Source of the DNA: Burhinus oedicnemus
Taxonomy: Eukaryota > Chordata > Aves > Charadriiformes > Burhinidae
Reading direction: 5' to 3'
NCBI GenBank assembly: GCA_008921705.1
Contig: VFFE01007070.1
Location: 1,077,010-1,141,009, forward strand
Length of the DNA stretch: 64,000 bases
Below, in pieces: positions 26,585-37,292 of this stretch. The position numbers were made by a program, and so were the translations under genes. Under the pieces are notes generated by a model, which did not search any database, was not told the DNA's origin, and saw only the letters and a list, made by a program, of their open reading frames with translations. Position 1 is the stretch's first letter. Each line of letters starts with the position of its first letter.

Positions 26585-27800
26585 GAAAGCTCCAGGAGCT
26601 TAGAGAAAGCTGGTAGTATGCCATTATTTAAAACTGTAAATGGAATTACTTGCATAATTACAGGTCTGTCAGGTTCACATTGATCCTGGGCAAAATACCA
26701 GAACAGTGGTATAAGACTCAATAAAGAATTAACAAAAGTTGAAATAATTAATGCCAATGAATAGCTTTATGAAAAATAGATGTGATACCCTTCTATGATA
26801 TTATGAGTTTTATTAATAAATGTAACAGATTTGGGTAAGGCATTTCACTTGGTACCATGCGACCACTTATTTAAGATTTAAGAACAATGTACAATCAACA
26901 CAGTGTCTGTTCAGTGGATATACAATGAGCTAATTTATATTTCTGAATGATTATAAGCATTCATCATCAAACGGTGTAAAATAACATAACAAAAGATGGG
27001 GAACACTGGGTCAGCCCAGCAGTCCATACAGCCTGGCATCTTCCGCCAAACAGTGGTCAGCAGCAAACAGCCCAGCTCCTCCTGGGTCTGCACTACTCTG
27101 CAGCCCTAATTTTTGGATCAGTACTAATGACATTTTTTAAACAGTGAGTTGTGAGAAAACTGACACAATACAGATAATGCAAAGATTAGGGTATTGGTGA
27201 ATTATTTAGTAGCCACATTTTTAACAGATGAAGTTTAGAAAAGGAATACAGCAAATTCTGTGTTTCAGTATGGCCAGATCTGAAACCACACATCTGGAAA
27301 CAAAGGTGTTCCTGTGCATGGGATTGGAAACCCTGTCTCAGAAAAATGATTTCTGGGATGGGCTTTGAGTTTTTGGTGGCAATGAAATGAACACAAGCTA
27401 TCAATAAAATGCCATGGCCGACAGATATAGTAAGACCTGAAGCTAAAGACAAAACATGAGTTGAAAAAGAGTAGAGCATCCATACTATGGTGTAACTGGA
27501 ATCCTGTGACAAATTTGGAGTTGAAATTCAAGGAGGATACTGAAAAATTGAAAAATGAGTTCATGGGAAGATGAGTCTTACAGGGAGAGATGCAAAGGAC
27601 TCAGTAATATATTTAAGAGTAAATTTAAGAGATCCATATTGTGGAATAGGTTCACCACCACCGGTAATTCTAAAGTTCAGATTGGATTCTTTTTCCCTTG
27701 AAAGATACATTCTCCTATAGATAACTCTCCCAGAGTTACATCTGGGTGCCTCCTCAATTCTAAGGCATCATAAACTCAGTACGCCAATGTTTTATGAAAT
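26585..27800 (+). mobile_element. Ancient 5'-truncated CR1 LINE, interrupted
   Basis: A highly decayed CR1 ORF2 copy can be followed by block homology. Its blocks run in the right order: the region before motif A ('ttacaggtctgtcaggttc'), a motif A relic at about 26823-26872 that still reads D-L-G-K-A-F-H-L-V-P, a segment after motif C ('aaagattagggtattggtga'), the C-terminal part (about 27340-27420, 27480-27560), and the 3' portion ('gattggattctttttccctt' near 27683). The motif B region is missing at 26990-27120, where a minus-strand repeat fragment sits. The family resembles CR1 lineages shared with turtles and other reptiles, so it is much older than the copy at 30.8 kb. No frame survives. 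Confidence 0.7.
26990..27112 (-). mobile_element. Minus-strand CR1-type 3' fragment nested in older CR1
   Basis: The words 'gggtcagcccagcagtccat', 'acagcctggcatcttccgcc' and 'aaacagtggtcagcagc' match the reverse complement of the 3' end of reptilian CR1 copies ('gacagtggccaatgccag ... tggacctttggtctgaccc'). The flanks both belong to the plus-strand copy at 26585-27800. I therefore infer a later insertion, with loss of a short stretch of the host copy. Confidence 0.55.
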
Positions 27801-30760
27801 GGATATTGGCATTTAGAGACCAAGTCTACAGTTTTTAAATTTTGTTACGTTTCTTCACTCTGTTCTGATAATTAGCTGATACTCTGCAGCAGAAAGGAAA
27901 GGAGTGAAAAAGAAAAGTAATGCAGGTGATGTCAGATTGGAAGTGGGCCAAAAGGGAAGAGAAAGGGAAGAAACTTAACTTTTTTCCCCAAATCCCTAAA
28001 CTGTACAATTGTACACTTTTTTTTTTTATGACAAATATGTAGTAAAAACCATTTACCTTCTCCCCCTTCTTACACAAACCTAACTTTCCCAAACACATGC
28101 ATGCACTGCCTTCTTCAGGATTAAAGTGCTCCTCATTAATCTCTAGCTTTTTGGAGGTTATCGCTTTATCTTTTTCATGCTTATCTTCATTCTGGAACTC
28201 AATTATAATGACCACATTGGCATGTCATGAATCATGCAGGCAGAACACAAATCAATGTAACTGGTACACTTAGTTACAGTGGATGTTACAGAGAATAGAG
28301 CTAGCAAAAATCCATGAACAATTTCCAAAAAGGAGGTGGGGAGAAGAGAGGGAGAGAGAGTCACATCTTCCTGCTAGACACTCTTTTCCCTGTATGGGAA
28401 ATTGCTGTAATAACCTTTTCTTAGGCTTGAGATTAAACTATAGTCCTTTACAGTACACTGCCTAGGGGCAGTTTTTGATGTAAAATAGTTAATAATAATA
28501 ATAGTAATAATAATAATAATGCTTAATTAATTATTGGATGGGATTGATTTTAAATAAGATAGGAGAATTCAAGTCTCAAATCAAAAATGTCCTTGAAGTG
28601 CTGCTCAAGAGTAAGTACACCTATAGTCCCTTTGCACAGGACTGGGGCTACGCAGATGATCAGTAACAGAAGCATTTCAGGAGCGATTACTACTGGATGA
28701 GAGATGAACTCAAAGAACTACTTAACATTAAGATCAGACTTTGTCCCTTCACTGGAATGGTTCTGACAACATAAGTTCTGATAACATACTCCATCAGCAT
28801 AAGACCCTGCTTTATTACTTTGCTGAGTGAGTTGCCAACAGTATTAGTGGAACAGAAGTACAGTTTTCAAAAGGAAAAATCCGTTGATAAAATAGATAAA
28901 TTATTTTCCTTCTTATTCTCTCTCCTGCTGGAACAGCGGGGGAATTTTTGAACCAAAATTGTTGTCATTTTTATTTTTATTTTTAAAAAGTGAATTTTAA
29001 ATCTTTTTATTTAGGTGGTTAAAAAAAAAATATAAATCTCTCTGCACACTCAGAAACCCAGCTTAACTTTTCCGGGAATCAGCCAGACACTTTTATTACA
29101 TTCCTCAAGTCTCCTTTAAAATAATTGATTAGACAATAAACATAAAAAGTACATTAATTATAATGTGAGAAAAATTTTACCTCAGCTTCCAACTTGACAC
29201 ATTTTTCTTCCACAAAAGCTGCTGAATTACTATGAAACAGTTTGATACTGCTTGTAATAAATTTCTAAACCTAAGCCGTGTAGATATAAATTGACAAATT
29301 TAAATGCCTTTATATTAAAGCAATTTTCTGCCCATCAGAGAGATGAGAAAATTAATATGTAAACCATTAACTTATAGTCAGAAACACTGTGCACTACAAC
29401 TGAAATAAGGATTTTTTTTTTATGTTATCACTTAGATTTTATTGCTTTCTCAAAAGGAAAATGCTTACCAAAAATTACAATCACTGCATTTAAAGGAGGC
29501 TCATTAAAAGAATATATACTTTGAGGAAAATCATCCATGAATTATGGGGCAATCATGTTTACAAACCCTTAATCTTTGTTTTTATTTTTATTTGTTTCAC
29601 TAGCCTGCAAGCAGCTCACTGTATTTCCAGAGCAGCAGTCAGCAAACACTAGTACACAGTGTAGTATTAGTGCTCTGTCATGACCCTTGCTGTTGACCAA
29701 AATAAGGCTGACTTGGAGAAATTAAACATATTTTTTTAGAAGCCTGATATGTTCGTCTTTTCTGCATAAAAAGCACGTTTGTTCCTTCCCTTTGCCAACT
29801 CTCCCTCAGTCTTCATCCCTTCTCCATGCCATGGCATTCTTGCTGGCCTTCACTTTCTCTTAGGTCTCATGCATGTAGCACCACCTTCCTTAGGATCTTC
29901 ACGTGACTCCTAATGAATCAGAAGCCCCTTGCCCTGAGCATCCACCAGTCTAGCTTCAGTCCCAAGGTTGTAACTGTAGATCATTACAGCTTTCCCACCC
30001 TGTTTCACTCATAAGGAAAGATTCATCCTTTCCTGACCTTGCTTACTACACACCTGCCCTCCTTCTTCCAGCTTTTGTTGCCACTTTTGGTGCCGGTGAA
30101 GCAGGCACCCATCTGGGAGGTAGGCAGGGTACTCCATCCTTCCCAGGAACCAATTTTAAACTGGTTCCATGTGTATTGAAGCTGCCCCTACGTTTACTGC
30201 AACCTAATCTAATCAGAAGTCTAGAGCCAGAATGACGTGCCCGAACTCTGGTTATCTCCTCTGTGAAGACAACTTCTCAAACTCATGTCCTCTCACCCTG
30301 CTCCCTTCTCTGTCAGTGGGGGACTCTTTTCTCTCCTTTGTGGAAAATCCATCTCACCCTGCTCAACTGCTGTCTTATCGGTCCAAGCCAGACAGGAAAA
30401 CAATGTTTTAAAATCTTTGGGATCACAATCATTTGCTCTGCTATGAAGTATGCTTGCAGCTAGTCAGCATTAATCTATCTTCATTGTCAAGTGTCTTCCC
30501 TTCTCCACCTCTACTTTGTTTATTCCAGATAGTACTCCCTGCCTTTTAACTACAAACTCTCTAAGACAGAAGCAGTCACCAACTACAGAATAGATGACAT
30601 CTTACAATACTAAGGGACAGTGTGTCACGGAATATCTTCAAAGGTGTAAGAACAAGTTGCCACCTTTCCTTCCCAGCTCTCCCCAGGAGGATGTTTCTTC
30701 TTTGAGAAGAAGGTGATTTTTCCCTCAGTACAGCACCTACATGTTCTGCACAGCAGGTGA
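27801..30760. other. Unique DNA, no gene seen
   Basis: A 126-codon minus-strand frame (27835-28215) has no recognisable motif. The region includes a (TAA)n microsatellite. From about 29780 to 30560 it is GC-richer and pyrimidine-rich on the plus strand, without any identifiable exon. Confidence 0.55.
28490..28520. repeat. (TAA)n microsatellite
   Basis: About ten TAA/ATA units with one interruption. The preceding 'gtacactgcctagg' could be the worn 3' end of an old SINE, where TAA tails are typical, but this is weak. Confidence 0.8.
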
Positions 30761-30797
30761 ATCATAGAATGATTTGGGTTGGAAGGGACCTTTAAAG
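30761..30797 (-). mobile_element. Older minus-strand CR1, 3' tip (left part)
   Basis: The sequence from 'atcatagaat' to 'gggacctttaaag' is the reverse complement of the canonical avian CR1 3' end. The rest of this copy resumes at 32445 after the inserted plus-strand CR1. The break falls just after CTTTAAAG, exactly where 'atcatctagtccaacccc' would normally follow. Confidence 0.85.
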
Positions 30798-32341
30798 AAG
30801 GACCGCAAGACGGGGACCTGTGGGACAAAGTCCCACCCACTATAAGTGAAGACAAGGTTCGTGACCACCTGAGGAACCTGAATATACACAAATCTATGGG
30901 ACCTGATGAGATGCACCCCAGAGTCCTGAGGGAACTGGCTGGTGTAGTTGCCAAGCCACTCTCCATGATATTTGAAAAGTCATGGCAGTCAGGTGAAGTC
31001 CCTGGGGACTGGAAAAAGGGAAACATCGCACCCATTTTTAAAAAAGGTAGAAAAGAGGACCCTGGGAACTACCAACCTGTTAGCCTCACCTCTGTGCCTG
31101 GGAAGGTCATGGAACAGATCCTCCTAGAAGCTATGCTAAGGCACATGGAAGACAGGGAGGTGATTCGAAACAGCCAGCATGGCTTCACCAGGGGCAAGTC
31201 CTGCCTGACCAACTTAGTGGCTTTCTACAATGGAGTGACTGCATCAGTGGACAAGGAGAGAGCTATGGATATCATCTATCTGGACTTCTGCAAGGCCTTT
31301 GACATGGTCCCCCACAACATCCTTCTCTCTAAGTTGGAGAAATATGGATTTGACGGGTGGACTGTTCGATGGATAAGGAACTGGCTGGATGGTCGCATCC
31401 AGAGGGTGGTGGTCAATGGCTCAATGTCCAGATGGAGAGGGGTCACAAGTGGCTTCCCTCAGGGATCCGTACTGGGACCGGTGCTGTTCAACATCTTCAT
31501 CAATGACATAGACAGTGGGATCAAGTGCACCCTCAGCAAGTTTGCCAATGACACTAAGCTGAGTGGTGCGGTTGACATGCCAGAGAGACAGGATGTCATC
31601 CAGAGGGACCTGGATGAGCTGGAGAGCCTGAGCAAACCTTATGAAGTTCAACAAGGCCAAGTGCAAGGTCCTACACTTGGGTTGGGACAATCTTCACTAT
31701 CAATACGGGCTGGAGGATGATGTGATAGAGAGCAGCCTTGCGGAAAAGGACTTGGGAGTACTTGTGGATGGAAAGCTGGACATGAGCCAACAATGTGTGC
31801 TTGCAGCCCAGAAGGCCAATTGCATCCTGGGCTGCATCAAAAGAACTGTGGCCAGCAGATCCAGAGAGGTGATTCTCCCCCTTTACTCTGCTCTCGTGAG
31901 ACCCCACCTGGAGTATTGCATCCAGCTCTGGAGCCCTCAGCACAAGAAGGACATGGACCTGTTGGAGCAGGTACAGAGGAGGGCCATGAAGATGATCCAA
32001 GGGCTGGAGCACCTCTGCTATAAGGACAGGCTGAGAGAGCTTGGGTTGTTCAGCTTGGAGAAGAGAAGGAGGCTCCCGGGAAACCTTATAGAGGCCTTCC
32101 AGTACCTGAAGGGGGCCCACAGGAAAGCTAGGGAGGGGCTGTTTACAAGGGCATGTAGCGATAGGAAGAGGGGCAATGGTTTTAAACTAGAGCAGGGTAG
32201 GTTTAGATTAGACATTAGGATGAAGTTCTTTACAATGAGGGTGGTGAAACACTGAACAGGTTGCCCAGAGAGGTTGTAGAGGCCCCATCCCTGGAGACAT
32301 TCAAGGCCAGGCTTGATGAGGCTCTGAGCAACCTGATCTAG
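30798..32341 (+). pseudogene. CR1 ORF2 remnant: reverse transcriptase, broken
   Basis: The frame encodes the RT fingers-palm region and the C-terminal tail of a CR1 polyprotein; the upstream endonuclease domain is absent. Visible landmarks are [13 protein letters not shown] (from about 30900), a PIFKKG block, motif [14 protein letters not shown] (31277-31315), motif [11 protein letters not shown] (31451-31480), and motif C at 31541-31552 reading F-A-N-D where active elements have F-A-D-D. A frameshift between about 31627 and 31641 moves the reading to the frame starting at Met 31641. It continues through the conserved C-terminal region ([23 protein letters not shown]) to a TGA at 32253-32255. 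That stop looks like the loss of one G from a TGG, because one base later the frame runs on for 28 codons to a TAG at 32339-32341. The copy cannot make active RT. It starts without its own ATG and sits in no host gene. Confidence 0.9.
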
Positions 32342-32444
32342 TTACAGATGTCCCTGCTTACTGCAGGTGGGTTGGACTAGATGACCTTTAAAGGTCCCTT
32401 CCAACCCAACACATTCTATGAGTTTGTGATTCTACGATTCTGTG
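30798..32444 (+). mobile_element. Young, 5'-truncated CR1 LINE inserted in an older CR1
   Basis: This is a copy of about 1.65 kb covering the reverse-transcriptase half of ORF2 and the 3' UTR. It ends in octamer-type repeats (ATTCTACG-ATTCTGTG, final octamer 32437-32444) with no poly-A, as is typical of CR1. Full CR1s are about 4-4.5 kb, so more than half of the 5' end is missing, the usual result of incomplete target-primed reverse transcription. The bases before and after belong to one minus-strand CR1, which gives exact insertion boundaries. No target-site duplication is evident, as is common for CR1. Confidence 0.92.
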
Positions 32445-32612
32445 ATCAGCTAGTCTAACCCCTCTGCAATAGGCAAGGAAATCTTTCACTAGACCAGATT
32501 GCTCAGAGCCCCATCCAACCTGACTTTAAAGAATTCCAATAATGGGGCATCCACAACTTATCTACACAACTTGTTCCGATGTCTGACCACCATCATCATA
32601 AAATATGGATAT
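32445..32612 (-). mobile_element. Older minus-strand CR1, body (right part)
   Basis: The copy resumes with 'atcagctagtctaacccc' and continues through 'gattgctcagagccccatcc' and 'gatgtctgaccacc'. This order matches the minus-strand CR1 at 50774-51243, but it is more diverged than that copy. With 30761-30797 it forms one element split by the plus-strand insertion. The far end fades into unique sequence near 32610. Confidence 0.85.
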
Positions 32613-33928
32613 ATTTGCCTTTCTTGCAATAATACAAAACTTCTGTCTCAGTCTGGGAAATCAGGCTAAGGAATAGTATTGTAAAGTAAGGAAAAGTTGT
32701 GTACTATTCCTTAGTCTGATACCATTTACATAGTGCTTTCTTAGCTAGTAAAATATGCAAAATATACCACTTATTTTAACAACAAGCTTTAGTTCTAAAA
32801 CATACAGCCATAAGCTGAGTCTCACCCTCTCATCCTTTGCAGTCTAGTTAATGAACTCCAGGTTTTCCATTTACAGATTATAAAGACACTGCAATGTCCA
32901 TGTGCACTTCTTTATTGAAGTGTTTAATGGAAAAAAACCCAACATGATATATTTTGATCTGTCACAAAGGCCACTTTCACCCCCTCACTTTCTCATGAAA
33001 ATACTCCTTGGCACAAAGGTGAATTAATAAGCCCAGAAATACTTGTGGTTAATGTGTTTTACACCGATCAGTTGGGGTGTTGATCTACCTTGGGGTGAGG
33101 GGAATGGGAATTCCAGCAGGATTAAATGAAACACTTTTTTTCTTTTCTGGAAGGGATGGACAGAATAAGATGAATAGAGAAGGAGCTATAAATATATATT
33201 GTCCTGTTCCTCAAGACTTTGAAATACTGCAGCTATGTTCAAATCTAAGTTCTTTTCTGTTGTAACACATGGACACTGAAAAATACAAACCAGAAAAGTG
33301 TGGGGTTTTTTTTCTGTTGCTTGGGGTACATAGACTTGGACTAGCCCTCAGAAAGATGGAAACGTCCTAGGATTCACATGTTTTTCCTGTCCTTGGGGCA
33401 TTTTCTTGGGCCTATTGTTTTCAGGTGCACAACATTACGCATGCCTTTGAGGTTTTCTTGGGTCTATTTCAACATGCTTGAAGTAAAAGCAATGGGCTTT
33501 TCTCTTATTTTGCTACTATTGCTGCACTTGAGCTGAGTAAAGGGTTATGTTCTCATTGACTACACAATCACAGAAGTGCAAAATGAGAAAACACTAACAG
33601 AAGTGATTTCATATCAGTCAAAGAACATTGCTTAAGTTGGATTACAACCTGCTGATCTGATGACCCTGGCCTTCTTCCCTCAATTGGCAACTTCAGCCAT
33701 CCTGGAAAATGTTTCTCTGACTTTCCCGTTAGATTCCACTATTAACACAGCACATCTCTGCAAGTCACAAGTTTTTAGAAATGTCTTCTTTTTTGTTTTA
33801 GTTCAAGGCTGTTTTCAACTGAAAAATTTTCACAGCAATTGTTGCAAATGCATTAACTAAAATAATATATCACAAATTACTTTTGTTCTTCATAGAGAAG
33901 GCCTGTGTTGTGCCCCAAACATGTTTTG

Positions 33929-34138
33929 TCAATTCTGGGGTCCTGTCCTGTCCACAAATGTGCAAATATCCTCTTTCATCTGCTGGGGAGTCTTAACTCC
34001 TAGAGGTACTGCGGTCACAACCTTATCAGTTACCTCAATATAAGATTTTGTAGTATTGGCACAGAGGGAGGAATTACAGTCCCTGGTGGAATAAATCCTC
34101 ACTGCAGGGTAAGCACAAAAAAGCCCCACTAATATCAT
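33929..34138 (-). other. Short open frame of unknown nature
   Basis: This frame of 69 codons begins with a hydrophobic stretch (MILVGLFCAYPAV) that could pass for a weak signal peptide. It holds four cysteines and a hydrophilic tail, and ends at a TGA. About 200 bases upstream on the same strand is a TATAAATA word (34337-34344). A pyrimidine-rich stretch ending in CAG lies about 25 bases before the ATG. I recognise no family. Many frames of this length occur by chance in the window, so this is a weak candidate for a small gene or exon. Confidence 0.15.
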
Positions 34139-34815
34139 CCTTTCTTACATCAGTTGGGTGCGGGATGCCTGAATGAGAGAGAGAAGAAAGGATCAGTCCC
34201 ATAGCAGACCCCTATCGGCAGCATGTTCATTACTCCCTACAAACTTAATCAGGTGCTGTGGCAATACTCTACCTACCTGCAAACACGATCCCCACAAGAG
34301 GCTATTCAGTGTGTGTGGTAGCTGAAAACTATCCCACTATTTATACTGAATTGCAGAACTGCGAAGCAGAGCAGAGGAGCTTGACACAGGAGATAGATGA
34401 GTTATACGAATATGATTTCTCCCCCCCACAAATGAAGGCAGCAAATTCAGCTGCAATATGCAGCATCAGGATATTTATTGCTTGCAGGTGTTCATGAAAA
34501 TATATGAGAATCCCATGAGGTTCACAGATTTTAGAAGGAATTATTGTGCACCTGGAAATTTGTCCTGCAAAGTGTGGTATTTGTTTCCTGTTGTTATTTG
34601 CTGTCCGTTCTTTTCTAGTCACCATGCATTATTCATGGTTGTACTTGTAGGAGAGCCAAATTCTACAGATACTCTTCATCAACAAGAGGGAACAATTCAG
34701 ACGGAAAATCCTCCTTGGGAGAGGATGACTTGTTTGTTTAAGAGATCCAGTACAGAGTGCATTTACCTTCTTGAGTTTTTCTTTTAAAGCTAAATTTCTT
34801 TAACTTACCTCCAGG

Positions 34816-34855
34816 AAAAAAAAAAAAAAAAGAAAAAAAGAAAAGAAAGAAAAGC
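34816..34855. repeat. A-rich low-complexity tract
   Basis: A16 followed by AAAG/AAAAG units. It is simple sequence with no retrocopy evident upstream. Confidence 0.85.
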
Positions 34856-37204
34856 CAATAGCTTTAATATTTTTGCCATGTGGAACATGGCTTTGTACTA
34901 GGTCTATTGTGCTAAGCCAACCCTTTTATAAAGACTTCAGAAAGCTGTGTACAATTCCTTTCCTTGGAAGTTTCTGAGAAAAATACAAACTCTATTATGC
35001 AAAATGCATGTTTCCCTCTCTTTGCTGAGGAAATAGAAACAGGGAAAAACATGCCCAGGTGAGTCCTTCCTCACTCATCAAGGATCCAAACAATTCACAA
35101 ACACCATGCAGGCCAGTTCTGTCAGCATAACGCACTGTGGGGTAGATCATGGGGCTTATTATAAGACACTTAAATGCCAAAAACTGTGGTAAAGAATGTG
35201 ACAGAATATACAGATGGTCCTCCTGACATGACTTTTACTCAGATGAAAGGCTTCACAATATATCCTCCGAAATGTGCGAGAGGTGCAACCATTAGTGTAG
35301 TCAGAAGGATGCCTATCACATGCCTACATTTTAGCTGGAGGATAAACACATTATTTGGACAATTAATTTGGCATGCATCGAGTCCCTTCAGCCTTTAGCA
35401 ATAGAGGTGACGATGCTCCTGTAATTGTTTGGCCAGCTAGAATGGAAGCAATTTTACAAATATTTAAAAATCACAAATAATTTCGAAAAAGGACAAATGA
35501 AAAAAAGTATATGCAAATAGGAGGAAAGAAAAAAAATCAGATGCTATCCTATACATTGCTGAGCTGGCCAACATCATCAAAATACTGAGATGGACACAAT
35601 TTTTGTCAAGTTGCATTTTCAGAGAAAAAAGATTAAGCCTCAAAATAATAAAACACTTGAGGTTTTTCTTTTTTTTTTTCAGTACTATCTTCTACTGAAA
35701 TGTCAGCTTTTGAAATGTAACCAAAAATTGAAAATTTTGTGTGAAGTAATGCCCATTTTCTTAGTGTTTCTGTAAAATGTATTGCTGCTCTCTTCAATCA
35801 TATCTAATAGTTCATTGTTAATAAATCAGTCAACTGTCTAGAGTCATGGCTAAAATTGGACAATAGAAGATGGAGAAAATTCTGTATTTCCAACAAAGCA
35901 TTTCCTTTTTAGCATAACAGTAAAATGATTATAATTACAAAATAGAGCTCTTTCACCCTCTTACAGCACAAGAGGAACAAGACAGCTTGACATAATGGAG
36001 GCAAACTATTAATGAAGGAATATAAAGAACTTTTTGCATGCTGGCCTGCCCCAGTGAACAGCGGGGAGTCAAACGCACAACCAAGTAACATTGCATCAGA
36101 GAAGCCAAAGTCCTCTGCTTAGCTTCTGTATTTTCATTCACTTTTATACGCCACACCATTTTCTTTGAAACGCTATGTTGTTAACTGTTCAGGCTTGATC
36201 TGAATAAATCTCAGATCCGTAAAGGAGATGGTCAGAACCGCTGTCAACTTGTCTACACCAATTCTGCATGGCTCAGCCTGCCCTTCTGCTTCTCTTTCCA
36301 GGTGTAAAATTTCCTTCCATTCCCTTTCTGATTAGACGGGCCAAGTCTGCAGCAGTCTCACTCATCTTCTCCTGGATGAGGGAGAACATTTCCGTTTACT
36401 GGAATTCAACTCCCATTTTCACACACCAGTTTCTCAGCTCCTATCTCCTCTCCAGTTTCATAACTCATGAGAAAAATAATTGCTCCATGACAACATCTCT
36501 GTCACTATAGCACAGCAAAATGGGTTGGAGGCCTGTTCACAATTTTTCAGTCTGTTTGGTAGGGAAAGTTAAGGCCGCCCCTATCTGAGAACACGTGGCA
36601 AAGTGACAGCTTTAATTTTAAATGCTTTACACCTTTAGCAGCAGCGCCCTAGCAGTTCTCAGAAAATAATTATCTAGTGGATGTTTCTTTTTAAAATTTA
36701 TGTTAGAGAACATCCTTTAATACCAGCCCCCAAATTTTCCTTTTGGAGTTCCTGCTTCCTGTTAAATGATCATCAGGCACTATTAGAAATCTCTGCTTCT
36801 CTCTGTTGTTATTCTTATGATTTAGACAGGGTGATAACAGTCTCTCTAGACAGCTTTGCTCCCCTGTCTGGAGAAACAAGTCCAGGCCTCCATACTCTGA
36901 AACAAATAATGTTTGGACTGAGGCAGCCTTGAAACACACAAGAGGAATTACATTAATTAGGAAATCAACAACCTTTTCCTCCACCCCCATCCCAAGACAA
37001 AACCCACAATACACCTGGAAGTTTTGCTGCATTTGAATGTATATTTATTAGTAGCAATACAGTATTTCCTTAGCATGCAAACTGAATTTAGGAGTGTACT
37101 GTGGTAAGTATAAATACACAGGCAGCAGAAACAGATTGTGCTGAAGATTTTCTAATTTAAATAGACAAGACAAAGGGTGAAAAATAAACCAGAATTCAGA
37201 AGCA

Positions 37205-37292
37205 GAGAGACTTGCTTAGAACACAGGTCAGGAACAGAGCTAGAAACAACCTCAGATGTTTTGGCTTCCAGTCCAGTTATTCTGCTGAATCC
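37205..37292 (-). repeat. Ancient SINE (MIR/CORE-type), minus strand
   Basis: On the plus strand the blocks 'gagacttgcttagaacacag', 'ggaacagagctagaaacaac', 'ctcagatgttttggcttcca' and 'gtccagttattctgctgaat' follow the reverse complement of an old tRNA-derived SINE ('cttgcccaaggtcacacag', 'ggcagagctgggaatagaac', 'cccagtcctgtgctctaacc'). Order and spacing agree, and it is heavily diverged. Confidence 0.5.

Larger units (their letters stand above)
32613..37204. other. Unique AT-rich DNA, no firm gene
   Basis: The only coding-like item is a 69-codon minus-strand frame at 33929-34138 (separate entry). An A-rich tract lies at 34816-34855. Other frames up to about 109 codons lack motifs. Confidence 0.5.

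Noticed and set aside
28488..28520. The TAA repeat considered as a CRISPR-like or phased array.
   Set aside because: It is a plain trinucleotide microsatellite with no spacers. No CRISPR array or other prokaryotic feature occurs in the window.
30625..31035. A minus-strand frame of 136 codons, and others at 31421-31690 and 31671-32120.
   Set aside because: They are antisense shadows of the plus-strand CR1 reverse transcriptase.
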